From Pseudomonas chlororaphis subsp. chlororaphis (GTDB lineage: Bacteria > Pseudomonadota > Gammaproteobacteria > Pseudomonadales > Pseudomonadaceae), in NCBI RefSeq assembly GCF_003945765.1, contig NZ_CP027712.1, positions 2,666,001 to 2,730,000 of the forward strand: a stretch of DNA of 64,000 nucleotides, read 5' to 3'. The notes beneath the pieces are model-generated. The model did not search any database and was not told the DNA's origin. It worked only from the letters and a program-made list of their open reading frames with translations. The position numbers and the translations under genes were made by a program. Shown here piece after piece: positions 8,296-15,528 of the stretch (the stretch's first letter is position 1; every line of letters starts with the position of its first letter).

Positions 8296-9939
8296 ATGCT
8301 CGAACCCACCTGGACGGCACTCAAACACCATAAGCGGGTGCATCAGATTGTCGCCGTGCTGGCGGCCTTCGGTGCCCAGGACGTTTTGCTGCGCCTGGGC
8401 CTGGGGCGCCTGCTGGGCGAGTCGCCAGCCGCTGGTGAAGCGCAGCCGCAGGACTCGACGCCGCAACGGGTGCGCCTGGCCCTGGAAAAGCTCGGGCCGA
8501 CCTTTATCAAGCTCGGGCAGATCCTCGCCAGCCGCAGCGACATCCTGCCGCCGCACTGGATCAGCGAGCTGGAGGCGTTGCACAGCAGTGCCGCGACCTT
8601 GCCCTGGAGCGAGCTGGAAGATCAGGTACGCGACGACCTGGGCTGCGAGCTGGACCAGGTGTTCGCCGAGTTCGACAGCGAGCCCCTGGCCGCGGCCTCC
8701 ATCGCCCAGGTTTATCGCGCGCGCCTGCTCAGTGGCGAGGCGGTGGTGGTCAAGGTCCAGCGCCCCGGCCTGCGGCGCAAGATGAGCGCCGACCTGCAAT
8801 TGCTGGAAGGCGTGGCGATGCTGGTGGAAGAGAACGCCACCCTGGCCCATTACCAGCCACGGCAGATGGTCCGGCAACTGGCCCGGGCGATGCTCGAAGA
8901 ACTGGACTTCACCCAGGAAGGCCAGCACTGCGACGCAGTGGCGGCGAATTTCGCCGAGCATCCGCAGATCGCCATTGCGCGTATCCACTGGCTGCACAGC
9001 AGCGAGCGCCTGCTGGTCCAGGAATTTTTACCCAGTCACACGCCGCTGGAACGCCAGGCCCTGATCGAGCAGGGCCTGGACCCGAGCCTGCTGGCGCAGC
9101 GCGGGGCCCAGGCGTTCATCAAGATGCTGCTGGAGGACGGCCTGTTCCACGGCGATCCGCACCCCGGCAACCTGCGGGCCATGGATGACAATCGGGTCGG
9201 CTTCATCGACTTCGGCATGGTCGGGCGCCTCGACGAACGCCGGCGCCTGGAGGTCATGAGCTTCATGCGGGCCATGACCGAGGGCAGTACCGAAGCGCTG
9301 GTGGCGGTGCTGATCGACTGGAGCGGCGAGCAGGTGCGCGACCTGTCCGCCATCGAACAGGCCGCCCGGGAGTTCATGGGCCGACACGGCGGCAAGGCAC
9401 TGAACATGAGTGCGATGATCGAGGACTTCCTCGGCCTGATGCGCGAATACCAACTGCTGTTGCCGGCCGACCTGCTGGTGCTGTTCAAGGCGCTGATCAC
9501 CGCCGATGGCGTACTCACCCGGCTCGACCCGCAACTGGACCTGATAGCCACCGCGCGCCCGGCCATCAGCAAGATGCTCAAGCAGCAGTTCAGTTGGAAA
9601 CTCGCCCGCCGCCTGGGCCTCGACGGCCTGGAACTGGGCCGTGGCGTCGCCGTCGAACTGCCGCAACTGACCCGCCTGCTGATCAACCGCCTGAAACACG
9701 GCGTGGTCGACCTGCGCCTCGACATGCCGGGCATCGAGCGCCTGGAAAAATCCCTGCGCCTGGCCTCCACCCGCTTATCCCTGGCCCTGCTGATCAGCGC
9801 GCTGCTGATCGCCTTCGGCCCGCAGATCGCCGCGGCCGGCCCGGCCTGGCAGGGGTTGTCGGTGGTGGGCTGGCTGGCGGGAGTGGCGACCGTGGGTGGG
9901 GTGGTGGCGTTTGTCTGGAGTTTGTTCAAGCGGTCTTGA
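8296..9939 (+). CDS. AarF/ABC1/UbiB-type atypical kinase
   Basis: 547-aa ABC1/UbiB family protein. It carries the family KxGQ motif (FIKLGQILASRSDILP, about 73-88), the Ala-rich nucleotide loop AAASIAQVYRA, the Lys of VVVKVQRPG, the catalytic HGDPHPGN (His 285) and the metal-binding IDFG (Asp 305). The C-terminus has two hydrophobic helices as in UbiB, which suggests membrane anchoring. UbiB proteins support ubiquinone synthesis by ATPase activity. This copy is not next to ubiE/ubiJ, so it is probably a paralogue with an undefined lipid-related role. GAAGGA lies upstream at a slightly long spacing. It borders the pyocin island and marks the conserved chromosomal flank. Confidence 0.88.
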   Translation: MLEPTWTALKHHKRVHQIVAVLAAFGAQDVLLRLGLGRLLGESPAAGEAQPQDSTPQRVRLALEKLGPTFIKLGQILASRSDILPPHWISELEALHSSAATLPWSELEDQVRDDLGCELDQVFAEFDSEPLAAASIAQVYRARLLSGEAVVVKVQRPGLRRKMSADLQLLEGVAMLVEENATLAHYQPRQMVRQLARAMLEELDFTQEGQHCDAVAANFAEHPQIAIARIHWLHSSERLLVQEFLPSHTPLERQALIEQGLDPSLLAQRGAQAFIKMLLEDGLFHGDPHPGNLRAMDDNRVGFIDFGMVGRLDERRRLEVMSFMRAMTEGSTEALVAVLIDWSGEQVRDLSAIEQAAREFMGRHGGKALNMSAMIEDFLGLMREYQLLLPADLLVLFKALITADGVLTRLDPQLDLIATARPAISKMLKQQFSWKLARRLGLDGLELGRGVAVELPQLTRLLINRLKHGVVDLRLDMPGIERLEKSLRLASTRLSLALLISALLIAFGPQIAAAGPAWQGLSVVGWLAGVATVGGVVAFVWSLFKRS

Positions 9940-10037
9940 GGGGGGAGTGGGGGATCAGGGCTTTGCCAGATCCCATTGGCACTCTTTCAACCGATTGACA
10001 TTGGTGTCGCTGTCTTTCATTTGGGCGTGGCCCTTGT

Positions 10038-10394
10038 TCACATGTTGCGTATTTTTTCATCCGCTTTAAGGATGAACTCTAGCCCGATACCAACGTCTTT
10101 CAGCACCTCGGTAACGCGGTCAATGAAGAGTTCGCCTTGTTCTGGTAGTTCGTACAGACCGTTGATACGAATGATGGGGGCTTTGTCTTTGGATGGTGGA
10201 TAGCTCTCTAGGATTTCACCGCTTTCGATGAATGCGATGTAAGTGTTGATCTTCTCTTGCAGCAATAATAGGTGTTCACCTTGTTGGGTTTTATCACCCC
10301 ATTCAAGGTGGTCCGTGATAACCAGAGTCACGTTATCGGGTTCCCACTCTGGCACTGCAATAATATCTACGACTTTCGTGTCTACGATGGACAT
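10038..10394 (-). CDS. Probable immunity protein for the adjacent nuclease pyocin (DUF6572-like)
   Basis: 118-aa acidic soluble protein with no signal peptide. It starts 10 bp after the toxin gene stop on the same strand, and its ribosome site GAGGGA overlaps the toxin's last codons. Toxin-then-immunity order with coupled translation is the usual bacteriocin layout. The text around HLLLLQEKINTYIAFIESGE and the closing helix resemble the family I remember as DUF6572, often seen beside polymorphic toxins; that name is from memory. GC content here is clearly lower than in the flanking genes, consistent with transfer. Role (inference): binds and blocks the C-terminal nuclease of the 10405-11691 protein. 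Confidence 0.65.
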   Translation of the reverse strand: MSIVDTKVVDIIAVPEWEPDNVTLVITDHLEWGDKTQQGEHLLLLQEKINTYIAFIESGEILESYPPSKDKAPIIRINGLYELPEQGELFIDRVTEVLKDVGIGLEFILKADEKIRNM

Positions 10395-10404
10395 GTCTGT
10401 TCCC

Positions 10405-11691
10405 TCAGAGGGCCGGGTCAGGTCGGATGATTTCGACTCTGGTGGATGGAATAGTGGTGCCTCCGGGGAAGCCGGGTTTACCTTTGCCTACAACGGTCGC
10501 ACCGGTTTTCTCAATTTCCGGGAAAGCCTTTTTCTGGTTCTTGGTCAATGGTGCGATTTCAGAAGATTTGCATTCAACACATGAGATTTCGCCATCAGCA
10601 TTCCTGCCCATCATATCAATACGTGTGCGCACTCCACTGTCGGTTTTCACTGTGACTTCACGGGCACTTTCGGGCTTGGTCTTGCTGTACTCGTCATAAG
10701 ACATGTCCTCAAAAGCCTTACCCTGTTTCCTGTTCTTCTCTAGCTGGACATTGAACACGATGTACAGGGGCTGGATTCCAGACCCTGGCGGGAAGACCAG
10801 AATGAAGTCTTTGTAATCAGGCGGGTAGAGCGGGTTGACGATGATGCTATCCGCCTGTTCGGTGGGCGGATAAATCCATATCTGGGGAGCTTGTGGTGCA
10901 GCTTCTAGCGGGGGAATTCCTGACGTGCTGGATGGGTCAATGGCTGGTGTCCAGGTCAGGGTGATCCCGTCTCCGAAATCGGCCACCTGCTGAGAGCCCT
11001 GAGCCTCGAACCGGGCAACAGGGATCATTTCCCAGTCGCTGCGCTTCTCAGTGTTGTATCCGTAGCCTTTCAGCGTGCCGTCAGCCTGCTGTTCTATGTG
11101 CAACCGGACACGTGTGCGGCCTTCCTTGAGCGCTTTGAGCTGTTCGGGTGTGTACAGGCTGCTGTCGCCCAAGCTCGATGGCCAGAGCAATGCGGCTATG
11201 CCCGCCAATCCACCAGCAACAACACCCGTGGTAAAAAACGTGGTACCCGCACTCGCGCCCGTTGCCGCAGTACCCGTGCTGATTCCAGCACCGGCCCCAG
11301 TGCCAACCCCTGTAGCAGCACCAGCAGTAGCAGCCACTCCACCTAATAGAAGTGTTCCAAGTGCAGCAGGTAACGCGTGACCACTGATTTGCTGGAGAGG
11401 GATTTTCCCCGTTGCATCCGCTTCGCGTCCGCCCAGCAAAACGAGCTGCCCGTATTCGCTGATGGCATTGGTGGGGATGACACGAGTTGCGTAGTTGATA
11501 ACCCCATCAGGGAGCTTGCAAGGCTTGGTAAAAGTGCACCCAGCTGTCTGGGGTTTGGCTTCTGCCTTCGGTGGCAGGTCCTTGTATTGCGCCCAGCATT
11601 GGGCGCCCAGATCGACGGGCTCTACCCCCTTGTTGCGATAGCCCTTCGGGGCGTTCGGTACGTAGCCACTCATCCGTGTTTGCGTCCACAT
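10405..11691 (-). CDS. S-type pyocin with C-terminal PD-(D/E)XK-like nuclease domain
   Basis: About 428 aa. An N-terminal segment (SGYVPNAPKGYRNKGVEPV) is shared with the second pyocin nearby. A Gly/Ala-rich hydrophobic stretch (about 95-165) follows, then a Pyocin_S translocation-type domain (about 185-330, with YGYNTEKRSDWE, GITLTWTPA and WIYPPTEQADS). The last 90 residues differ: a conserved Asp in TRIDMMGRNADG and then VECKSS make a D...ExK pattern typical of PD-(D/E)XK DNases, and the end is Gly/Pro rich. There is no receptor-binding domain and no signal peptide. The MWTQ start is chosen because the second copy shares it and the frames diverge upstream; MSGY six codons later is possible, and neither has a good ribosome site. 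It presumably kills related strains by cutting DNA. Confidence 0.78.
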   Translation of the reverse strand: MWTQTRMSGYVPNAPKGYRNKGVEPVDLGAQCWAQYKDLPPKAEAKPQTAGCTFTKPCKLPDGVINYATRVIPTNAISEYGQLVLLGGREADATGKIPLQQISGHALPAALGTLLLGGVAATAGAATGVGTGAGAGISTGTAATGASAGTTFFTTGVVAGGLAGIAALLWPSSLGDSSLYTPEQLKALKEGRTRVRLHIEQQADGTLKGYGYNTEKRSDWEMIPVARFEAQGSQQVADFGDGITLTWTPAIDPSSTSGIPPLEAAPQAPQIWIYPPTEQADSIIVNPLYPPDYKDFILVFPPGSGIQPLYIVFNVQLEKNRKQGKAFEDMSYDEYSKTKPESAREVTVKTDSGVRTRIDMMGRNADGEISCVECKSSEIAPLTKNQKKAFPEIEKTGATVVGKGKPGFPGGTTIPSTRVEIIRPDPAL

Positions 11692-11705
11692 TGTCCATAA
11701 AGAAG

Positions 11706-11721
11706 CCCCCGTCAGAGGGGG
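11706..11721 (-). promoter_or_regulatory. Short GC hairpin in the pyocin leader
   Basis: CCCCC-TCTGAC-GGGGG on the minus strand, followed by CTTCTTT, ends 15 bases before the pyocin start. A terminator-like hairpin this close to a start could attenuate expression or hide a ribosome site. The second module has the same element. Confidence 0.4.
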
Positions 11722-11942
11722 AGCAAAGAGCATTTGCAGTTGGCTTAGGGACGCTATTGGATTTGGCTATGGAGGGTCTGTAGGGACAATCTGAAAAATG
11801 GTGGCTGGGCCAGGAGGCATCGATAATGTGCTCTGCCTCAGCCCCCTCCAGGAGCATGCCTTACAAGTCGCGAGGGCGAAAATTTGTTATTTTCCGCACC
11901 CTCGGTGGCCACTGCCGGCCGCCGTCAATAGAGAGTGAGTGG

Positions 11943-12281
11943 ATGAGCGATTCGTTGCAGGTGATCGATATCGAAGTGGGCGAGGGCAAGGCGGTGGTCA
12001 AGGGCGCTTTGATCACCACCCAGTACCGCGGTTTCCTGGAAGACGGCACGCCCTTCGATTCTTCCTGGGAGCGCGGTAAGCCTTTCCAGTGCGTGATCGG
12101 CACCGGACGGGTAATTAAAGGCTGGGACCAGGGCCTGATGGGCATGCAGGTCGGCGGTAAGCGCAAGCTCTTGGTGCCGGCGCACCTGGGTTATGGCGAG
12201 CGGTCGATGGGCAAGATCCCGCCGAACTCCAATCTGGTGTTCGAGATCGAGCTGCTGGAAGTCCTGACCCGCGACGACTGA
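11943..12281 (+). CDS. FKBP-type peptidyl-prolyl cis-trans isomerase
   Basis: 112-aa single-domain cytoplasmic FKBP that accelerates proline isomerisation during folding. The domain is complete: TTQYRGFLEDGTPFDSSWER, FQCVIGTGRVIKGWDQGL, GGKRKLLVPAHLGYG and the closing NLVFEIELLEVL carry the aromatic pocket residues (Tyr, Phe, Asp, Trp, Tyr, Phe). The start ATG follows GAGAGTGAG; a longer in-frame extension upstream has no FKBP character and overlaps the pyocin leader. It is divergent from the nuclease pyocin. Its last 53 codons are repeated almost exactly at 13903-14064, so the gene marks one edge of a duplication. Confidence 0.92.
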   Translation: MSDSLQVIDIEVGEGKAVVKGALITTQYRGFLEDGTPFDSSWERGKPFQCVIGTGRVIKGWDQGLMGMQVGGKRKLLVPAHLGYGERSMGKIPPNSNLVFEIELLEVLTRDD

Positions 12282-12408
12282 TTTCGCCCATCGCCCAGGC
12301 CGGGGCTCTGCCTGACCTGGGCGCGTTACGCTTTCTGGTCTGAAAACTCACGCTCTTGTAAACGTGTATCGATTCTCTGGCGCGCGGGTGGGGCTAGAAA
12401 ATATGTCC

Positions 12409-12648
12409 CTATGTTTCAACGCCAATGTACAGTTTCAAATCAGTTGGGAGTGTTTGCCCTATGATTTCTGATAGTGCTGTTATTTGCTCATTGGTTAGCA
12501 GCCATTCGCCTTCCGCCATGGCGTTAAGGCTGGTATGGCCGAGAGTTTCTACAATTTGCTTGTTATAGATGCTGTCTACATCAAGCTCATATTTGAGCGA
12601 GTCATCTTCTGTGCTGTTGAGCAAAAAGCCGGTAATACACAAGTACAT
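12409..12648 (-). CDS. Pyocin S6 / colicin E3-type immunity protein
   Basis: 79-aa acidic protein (opening MYLCITGFLLNSTEDDSLKY, with AEGEWLLT in the middle) that matches my memory of the pyocin S6 family of immunity proteins, which neutralise colicin-E3-type rRNases. The partner toxin domain lies immediately upstream on the same strand. In the restored toxin frame the toxin stop codon sits at 12659-12657, eight bases before this start, with AGAGG between them, so translation is probably coupled. Base composition is lower in GC than core genes. The intact immunity gene suggests selection for protection even though the toxin gene is out of frame here. Confidence 0.8.
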   Translation of the reverse strand: MYLCITGFLLNSTEDDSLKYELDVDSIYNKQIVETLGHTSLNAMAEGEWLLTNEQITALSEIIGQTLPTDLKLYIGVET

Positions 12649-12656
12649 AAGTACCT

Positions 12657-12829
12657 CTATCTTTCTACTGTTCGACCGGGTTTGGCAGGCTTGGTCTGCT
12701 CACCCGTTTCAGGGGCGAATTCGCCAAGATGCTTCCCTTGTTTATCGTATATTTCGACCGCGCCATGCTGGCTGTCCCACTCATAAATACGGCCTTTACG
12801 ATCCTTCCAGCGTTTACGCATTGCCCCCC
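12657..12829 (-). other. Out-of-frame colicin-E3-type rRNase domain
   Basis: Read in the -1 frame relative to the pyocin gene, this stretch encodes AMRKRWKDRKGRIYEW, then DSQHGAVEIYDKQGKHLGEF and a tail ending PGRTVER before a stop. That is the Cytotoxic domain of colicin E3/cloacin DF13: the catalytic Asp, His and Glu (D-x2-H-x3-E in WDSQHGAVE) and the late Arg are present. It begins at the run of six C on the + strand (12824-12829). A seventh G in the coding strand, or a -1 slip on GGG, would join it to the translocation domain of the 12665-13792 gene, giving about 378 aa. It cleaves 16S rRNA in known relatives. Confidence 0.88.
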
Positions 12830-13792
12830 GCCCTGAACCCTGGTTTTAGAATCCGCTCTTACCGCGTCAGGAAAAGCTGTCAGGTTTTTAGGTGGTGGAT
12901 AATAGCTATGGTCTCCCGGAACGCTCAGCGAAATATAAATCGGCTGAACATCGGTGCTGGGAAACCAGATAATCGCGTCTTGGTAGTCGGGCGGATGCAC
13001 TGGGTTGAGCAGTATCTTATCGGCCTGCTCAGTGGGAGGGTAAACCCACACAGGTGGTAGTTGCGGGGCACCTTCCAGAGCAGGAATACCTAGGGCACTG
13101 TCAGGGCTCGCCGCTGGCGTCCAAGTGAGTCCAATCCCGTTACCGATGTCTGCGACGTAGTTTTCGCCGTCCTTCTTGGCTTCGATGACTGGAACATTTT
13201 CCCAGTCCGTTTTACCGCCTGTGTAGAACCCATAAGCGCTAACGGAGCCGTCCGGCAAGGTCTTTACATTGACTCGCACACGAGTGCGGCTAGCATCAAG
13301 CGTGGCGTATTGCTCCTTCTTATAGAAAGCACTGTCAGGTGAAATGTTGGTGTTTGGTATCAACAGGGCAATTGTGCCCCCAACAGCGCCAGCCGCGACG
13401 GTTCCGGCACTTTCTAGCAGTGTGAGTAAAATTGATCCGCCAAGACGTTTGGCAATGGCGCTGCCAGCGGCAGACCCGCCCACCAATTGAAGAGAGGCGC
13501 CTTGCGCTGTGATTGCAGTCCCGATAGCTAATACAGCCCATAGCCCGTAATCAGCCAGCTTCTCAACAGGCACAAATCCGGCCGGGTTCTTGTGATCGAT
13601 CACACCGTCAGGCAGGTTGCAACTTTTGGCAAAGACACAACCCATGGTGGCAGGCTTGTCTTGTGTCTTCGGTGACAGGTCCGGGTATTGCGCCCAGCGT
13701 TGGGCGCCAAGATCGACGGGTTCCACACCCTTGTTGCGATAGCCCTTCGGGGCGTTCGGTACGTAGCCACTCATCCGTGTTCGCGTCCACAT
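12665..13792 (-). CDS. S-type pyocin (rRNase type), frameshifted before its toxin domain
   Basis: 375 aa as read. The N-terminus (MWTRTRMSGYVPNAPKGYRN) nearly matches the first pyocin. A hydrophobic Gly/Ala segment (about 85-155) follows, then the Pyocin_S translocation-type domain (about 170-300, with YGFYTGGKTDWENVPV, GIGLTWTPAA and WVYPPTEQADK). At residue 323 (TRVQGGG) the frame crosses six G and the last 52 residues lose family character. The correct E3-type toxin domain continues in the -1 frame. No receptor-binding domain is visible. Possible explanations are a disabled toxin, phase variation, transcriptional or ribosomal slippage at GGG GGG, or a sequencing error in the homopolymer. 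Immunity follows directly. Confidence 0.8.
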   Translation of the reverse strand: MWTRTRMSGYVPNAPKGYRNKGVEPVDLGAQRWAQYPDLSPKTQDKPATMGCVFAKSCNLPDGVIDHKNPAGFVPVEKLADYGLWAVLAIGTAITAQGASLQLVGGSAAGSAIAKRLGGSILLTLLESAGTVAAGAVGGTIALLIPNTNISPDSAFYKKEQYATLDASRTRVRVNVKTLPDGSVSAYGFYTGGKTDWENVPVIEAKKDGENYVADIGNGIGLTWTPAASPDSALGIPALEGAPQLPPVWVYPPTEQADKILLNPVHPPDYQDAIIWFPSTDVQPIYISLSVPGDHSYYPPPKNLTAFPDAVRADSKTRVQGGGQCVNAGRIVKAVFMSGTASMARSKYTINKGSILANSPLKRVSRPSLPNPVEQ

Positions 13793-13807
13793 TGTCCATA
13801 AAGAAAG

Positions 13808-13822
13808 CCCCCGTCAGAGGGG
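13808..13822 (-). promoter_or_regulatory. Leader hairpin of the second pyocin
   Basis: Same element as in module 1, one base pair shorter (CCCC-TCTGAC-GGGG on the minus strand), about 16 bases before the MWTR start. Neighbouring leader sequence is nearly identical between modules up to the point where FKBP homology starts. Confidence 0.38.
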
Positions 13823-13902
13823 AGCGAAGAGCATTTGCAGTTGGCTTAGGGACGCTAGTGGATTCGGTTATGGAGGTCTGTAGGGACAATCTGAAAAATG
13901 GT

Positions 13903-14064
13903 AGCTGGGACCAGGGCCTGATGGGCATGCAGGTCGGCGGCAAGCGCAAGCTGCTGGTGCCGGCGCACCTGGGTTATGGCGAGCGGTCGATGGGCAAGAT
14001 CCCGCCGAACGCCAATCTGGTGTTCGAGATCGAGCTGCTGGAAGTCCTGACCCGCGACGATTGA
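13903..14064 (+). pseudogene. 3' fragment of an FKBP isomerase gene
   Basis: Encodes SWDQGLMGMQVGGKRKLLVP and onward to the ...EVLTRDD terminus, identical at the protein level to the last half of the intact FKBP gene except a Ser to Ala change, with a few silent base differences. It has no start or N-terminal half: homology begins abruptly at AGCTGGGACCAGG, where it abuts the pyocin leader. A longer frame entering from the pyocin leader exists but is not a sensible protein. This is a scar of duplication or recombination that brought in the second pyocin module. The few differences suggest that the two ends come from different strains or are not recent copies. Confidence 0.85.
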
Positions 14065-14260
14065 TCCCGCGTACTGGCCAGGTCGAGGCGCTGTCTGATC
14101 TGGCTGCCTTCACGGTCCTCTTCGGTAAATCCCTCCTTGAAATCGTGTCTCCGTGCTTCGCCTGGCGGGGCTGGGCCGTGGGTGATCGACATGCAGTGGC
14201 GGACGACCGGTGTCATCAAGCCCTTGCGTAGGCCCGTGGCATCGGCCAGGATAGGTGCCA

Positions 14261-14284
14261 TATAGGTATAGGGGGTATGGGTAT
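14261..14284 (+). promoter_or_regulatory. Putative DmeR/RcnR-type operator overlapping the start region
   Basis: TATAGGTATAGGGGGTATGG contains a G5 tract flanked by TAT/ATA steps (TATA-GGGGG-TAT), the pattern of CsoR/RcnR/DmeR operators, which are G/C tracts inside AT inverted repeats. It overlaps the ribosome site AGGGGG, so bound repressor would block both promoter exit and translation start. Confidence 0.55.
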
Positions 14285-14555
14285 GTCGCACACGCACGCA
14301 CAGAAAGACGATCTGCTCAAACGGGTCCGGCGCATCCAGGGCCAGATGCAGGCCGTAGAGCGGGCCCTGGAGTCCGGCGCGGAGTGCGCCAAGACCCTGC
14401 ACCTGGTGGCGGCCACCCGTGGCGCGATCAACGGCCTGATGGGGGAAATCATCGAGGCCCATGCCCTGGAGCATGTGGCCCATCCTGAACTCAGCGATGC
14501 CGAACGGGCCAAGGGCGTGAACGAACTGCTCGAAGCCATTCGCCGTTATTCCTGA
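14283..14555 (+). CDS. dmeR: CsoR/RcnR-family metal-responsive repressor (DmeR-like)
   Basis: 90-aa all-helical DUF156 regulator. SHTHAQKDDLLKRVRRIQGQ near the N-terminus carries the His pair used by Ni/Co sensors of the RcnR/DmeR branch. A Cys in the ESGAECAKTLH region and the final EAHALEHVAHP His cluster also fit. It lies 14 bp before a CDF efflux gene; this regulator-pump pair matches DmeR-DmeF. The second ATG (MSHTH) has AGGGGG seven bases upstream and is preferred over an ATG two codons earlier. It probably represses itself and dmeF until Co(II) or Ni(II) binds. A formaldehyde-sensing FrmR role is less likely given the neighbour. Confidence 0.85.
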   Translation: MSHTHAQKDDLLKRVRRIQGQMQAVERALESGAECAKTLHLVAATRGAINGLMGEIIEAHALEHVAHPELSDAERAKGVNELLEAIRRYS

Positions 14556-14569
14556 CTGGAGGCCACACC

Positions 14570-15526
14570 ATGCGCCCGACCTTGCCAGCGGCAGGCTTGA
14601 CCCACGACCACCACTTCCTCGGTGCCGCCCACGATGAAAACGCCCGTCGCACCCTGTGGGTGGTGGCGCTGACCTTCGTCATGATGATTGGCGAAATCGC
14701 CGCCGGTTATCTCACCGGTTCCATGGCCTTGCTCGCCGATGGTTTCCATATGGCGACCCACGCCGGGGCCCTGGGCATCGCGGCGGCGGCCTACGGTTTC
14801 GCCCGGCGCAATGCCGACAATGCGCGTTTCAGCTTCGGCACCGGCAAGGTCGGCGACCTGGCGGGGTTCGCCTCGGCGCTGATCCTCGGCCTGGTGGCCA
14901 TCGGCATTGCCGGCGAGTCGTTGCTGCGGCTGTTGCAGCCGACCCAGGTGGCCTTCACCGAGGCGACCGTGATCGCCGTGGCCGGGCTGCTGGTGAACAT
15001 CGTCAGTGCCTTGCTGCTTTCCGGCGGCCACGCCCATCACGACCACGGCCACGTTCATCAGCAGGCTCATGAGCATCCGCACGAGCACTCACACGGGCAT
15101 GGCCATCACCACGACAACAACCTGCGCTCGGCCTATGTCCATGTACTGGCCGATGCTCTGACCTCGGTCCTGGCCATCGCCGCGTTGCTGGCGGGGCGTT
15201 ACCTGGGATGGGTTTGGCTCGACCCGGTGATGGGCATCGTTGGCGCGGTGGTGATCGCCCGTTGGGCGTATAGCCTGATGAAGTCCAGCGCGGCGGTGCT
15301 GCTCGACACCACGGATGAACAGCTGGCCGGCGAGATTCGCCAGTCGGTGGAAGCCGCCGGCGATGCGCGCATCACCGACCTGCATGTGTGGCAGGTCGGC
15401 CCGCAGGCGCGGGCGGCGATCGTCAGCGTGGTGGCGGCCGCCGGTGTCAGCGCCGAGACCATCCGCCAACGCCTGGCGCCGGTCCACGAACTGTCGCACC
15501 TCACCCTCGAATATCGCAGCCTGTAA
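14570..15526 (+). CDS. dmeF: CDF-family cobalt/nickel efflux transporter (DmeF-like)
   Basis: 318-aa cation diffusion facilitator of the inner membrane. It has six predicted helices, the metal-site motif ALLADGFHMATH in helix 2, a second HVLADALTS in helix 5, and between helices 4 and 5 a His-rich loop (about 12 His in HAHHDHGHV and HEHPHEHSHGHGHHHD) that is long and typical of DmeF. The C-terminal cytoplasmic ferredoxin-like domain ends ITDLHVWQVGP... as expected. GGAGG lies upstream of the ATG. It is co-transcribed with the DmeR-like repressor, and the pump exports Co(II)/Ni(II), possibly Zn(II). It converges on the next gene with only 2 bp between stop codons. Confidence 0.9.
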   Translation: MRPTLPAAGLTHDHHFLGAAHDENARRTLWVVALTFVMMIGEIAAGYLTGSMALLADGFHMATHAGALGIAAAAYGFARRNADNARFSFGTGKVGDLAGFASALILGLVAIGIAGESLLRLLQPTQVAFTEATVIAVAGLLVNIVSALLLSGGHAHHDHGHVHQQAHEHPHEHSHGHGHHHDNNLRSAYVHVLADALTSVLAIAALLAGRYLGWVWLDPVMGIVGAVVIARWAYSLMKSSAAVLLDTTDEQLAGEIRQSVEAAGDARITDLHVWQVGPQARAAIVSVVAAAGVSAETIRQRLAPVHELSHLTLEYRSL

Positions 15527-15528
15527 CG

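Noticed and set aside
11826..11942. N-terminal extension of the FKBP gene
   Set aside because: Codons upstream of MSDSLQV do not resemble FKBP, and the stretch is shared with the pyocin leader.
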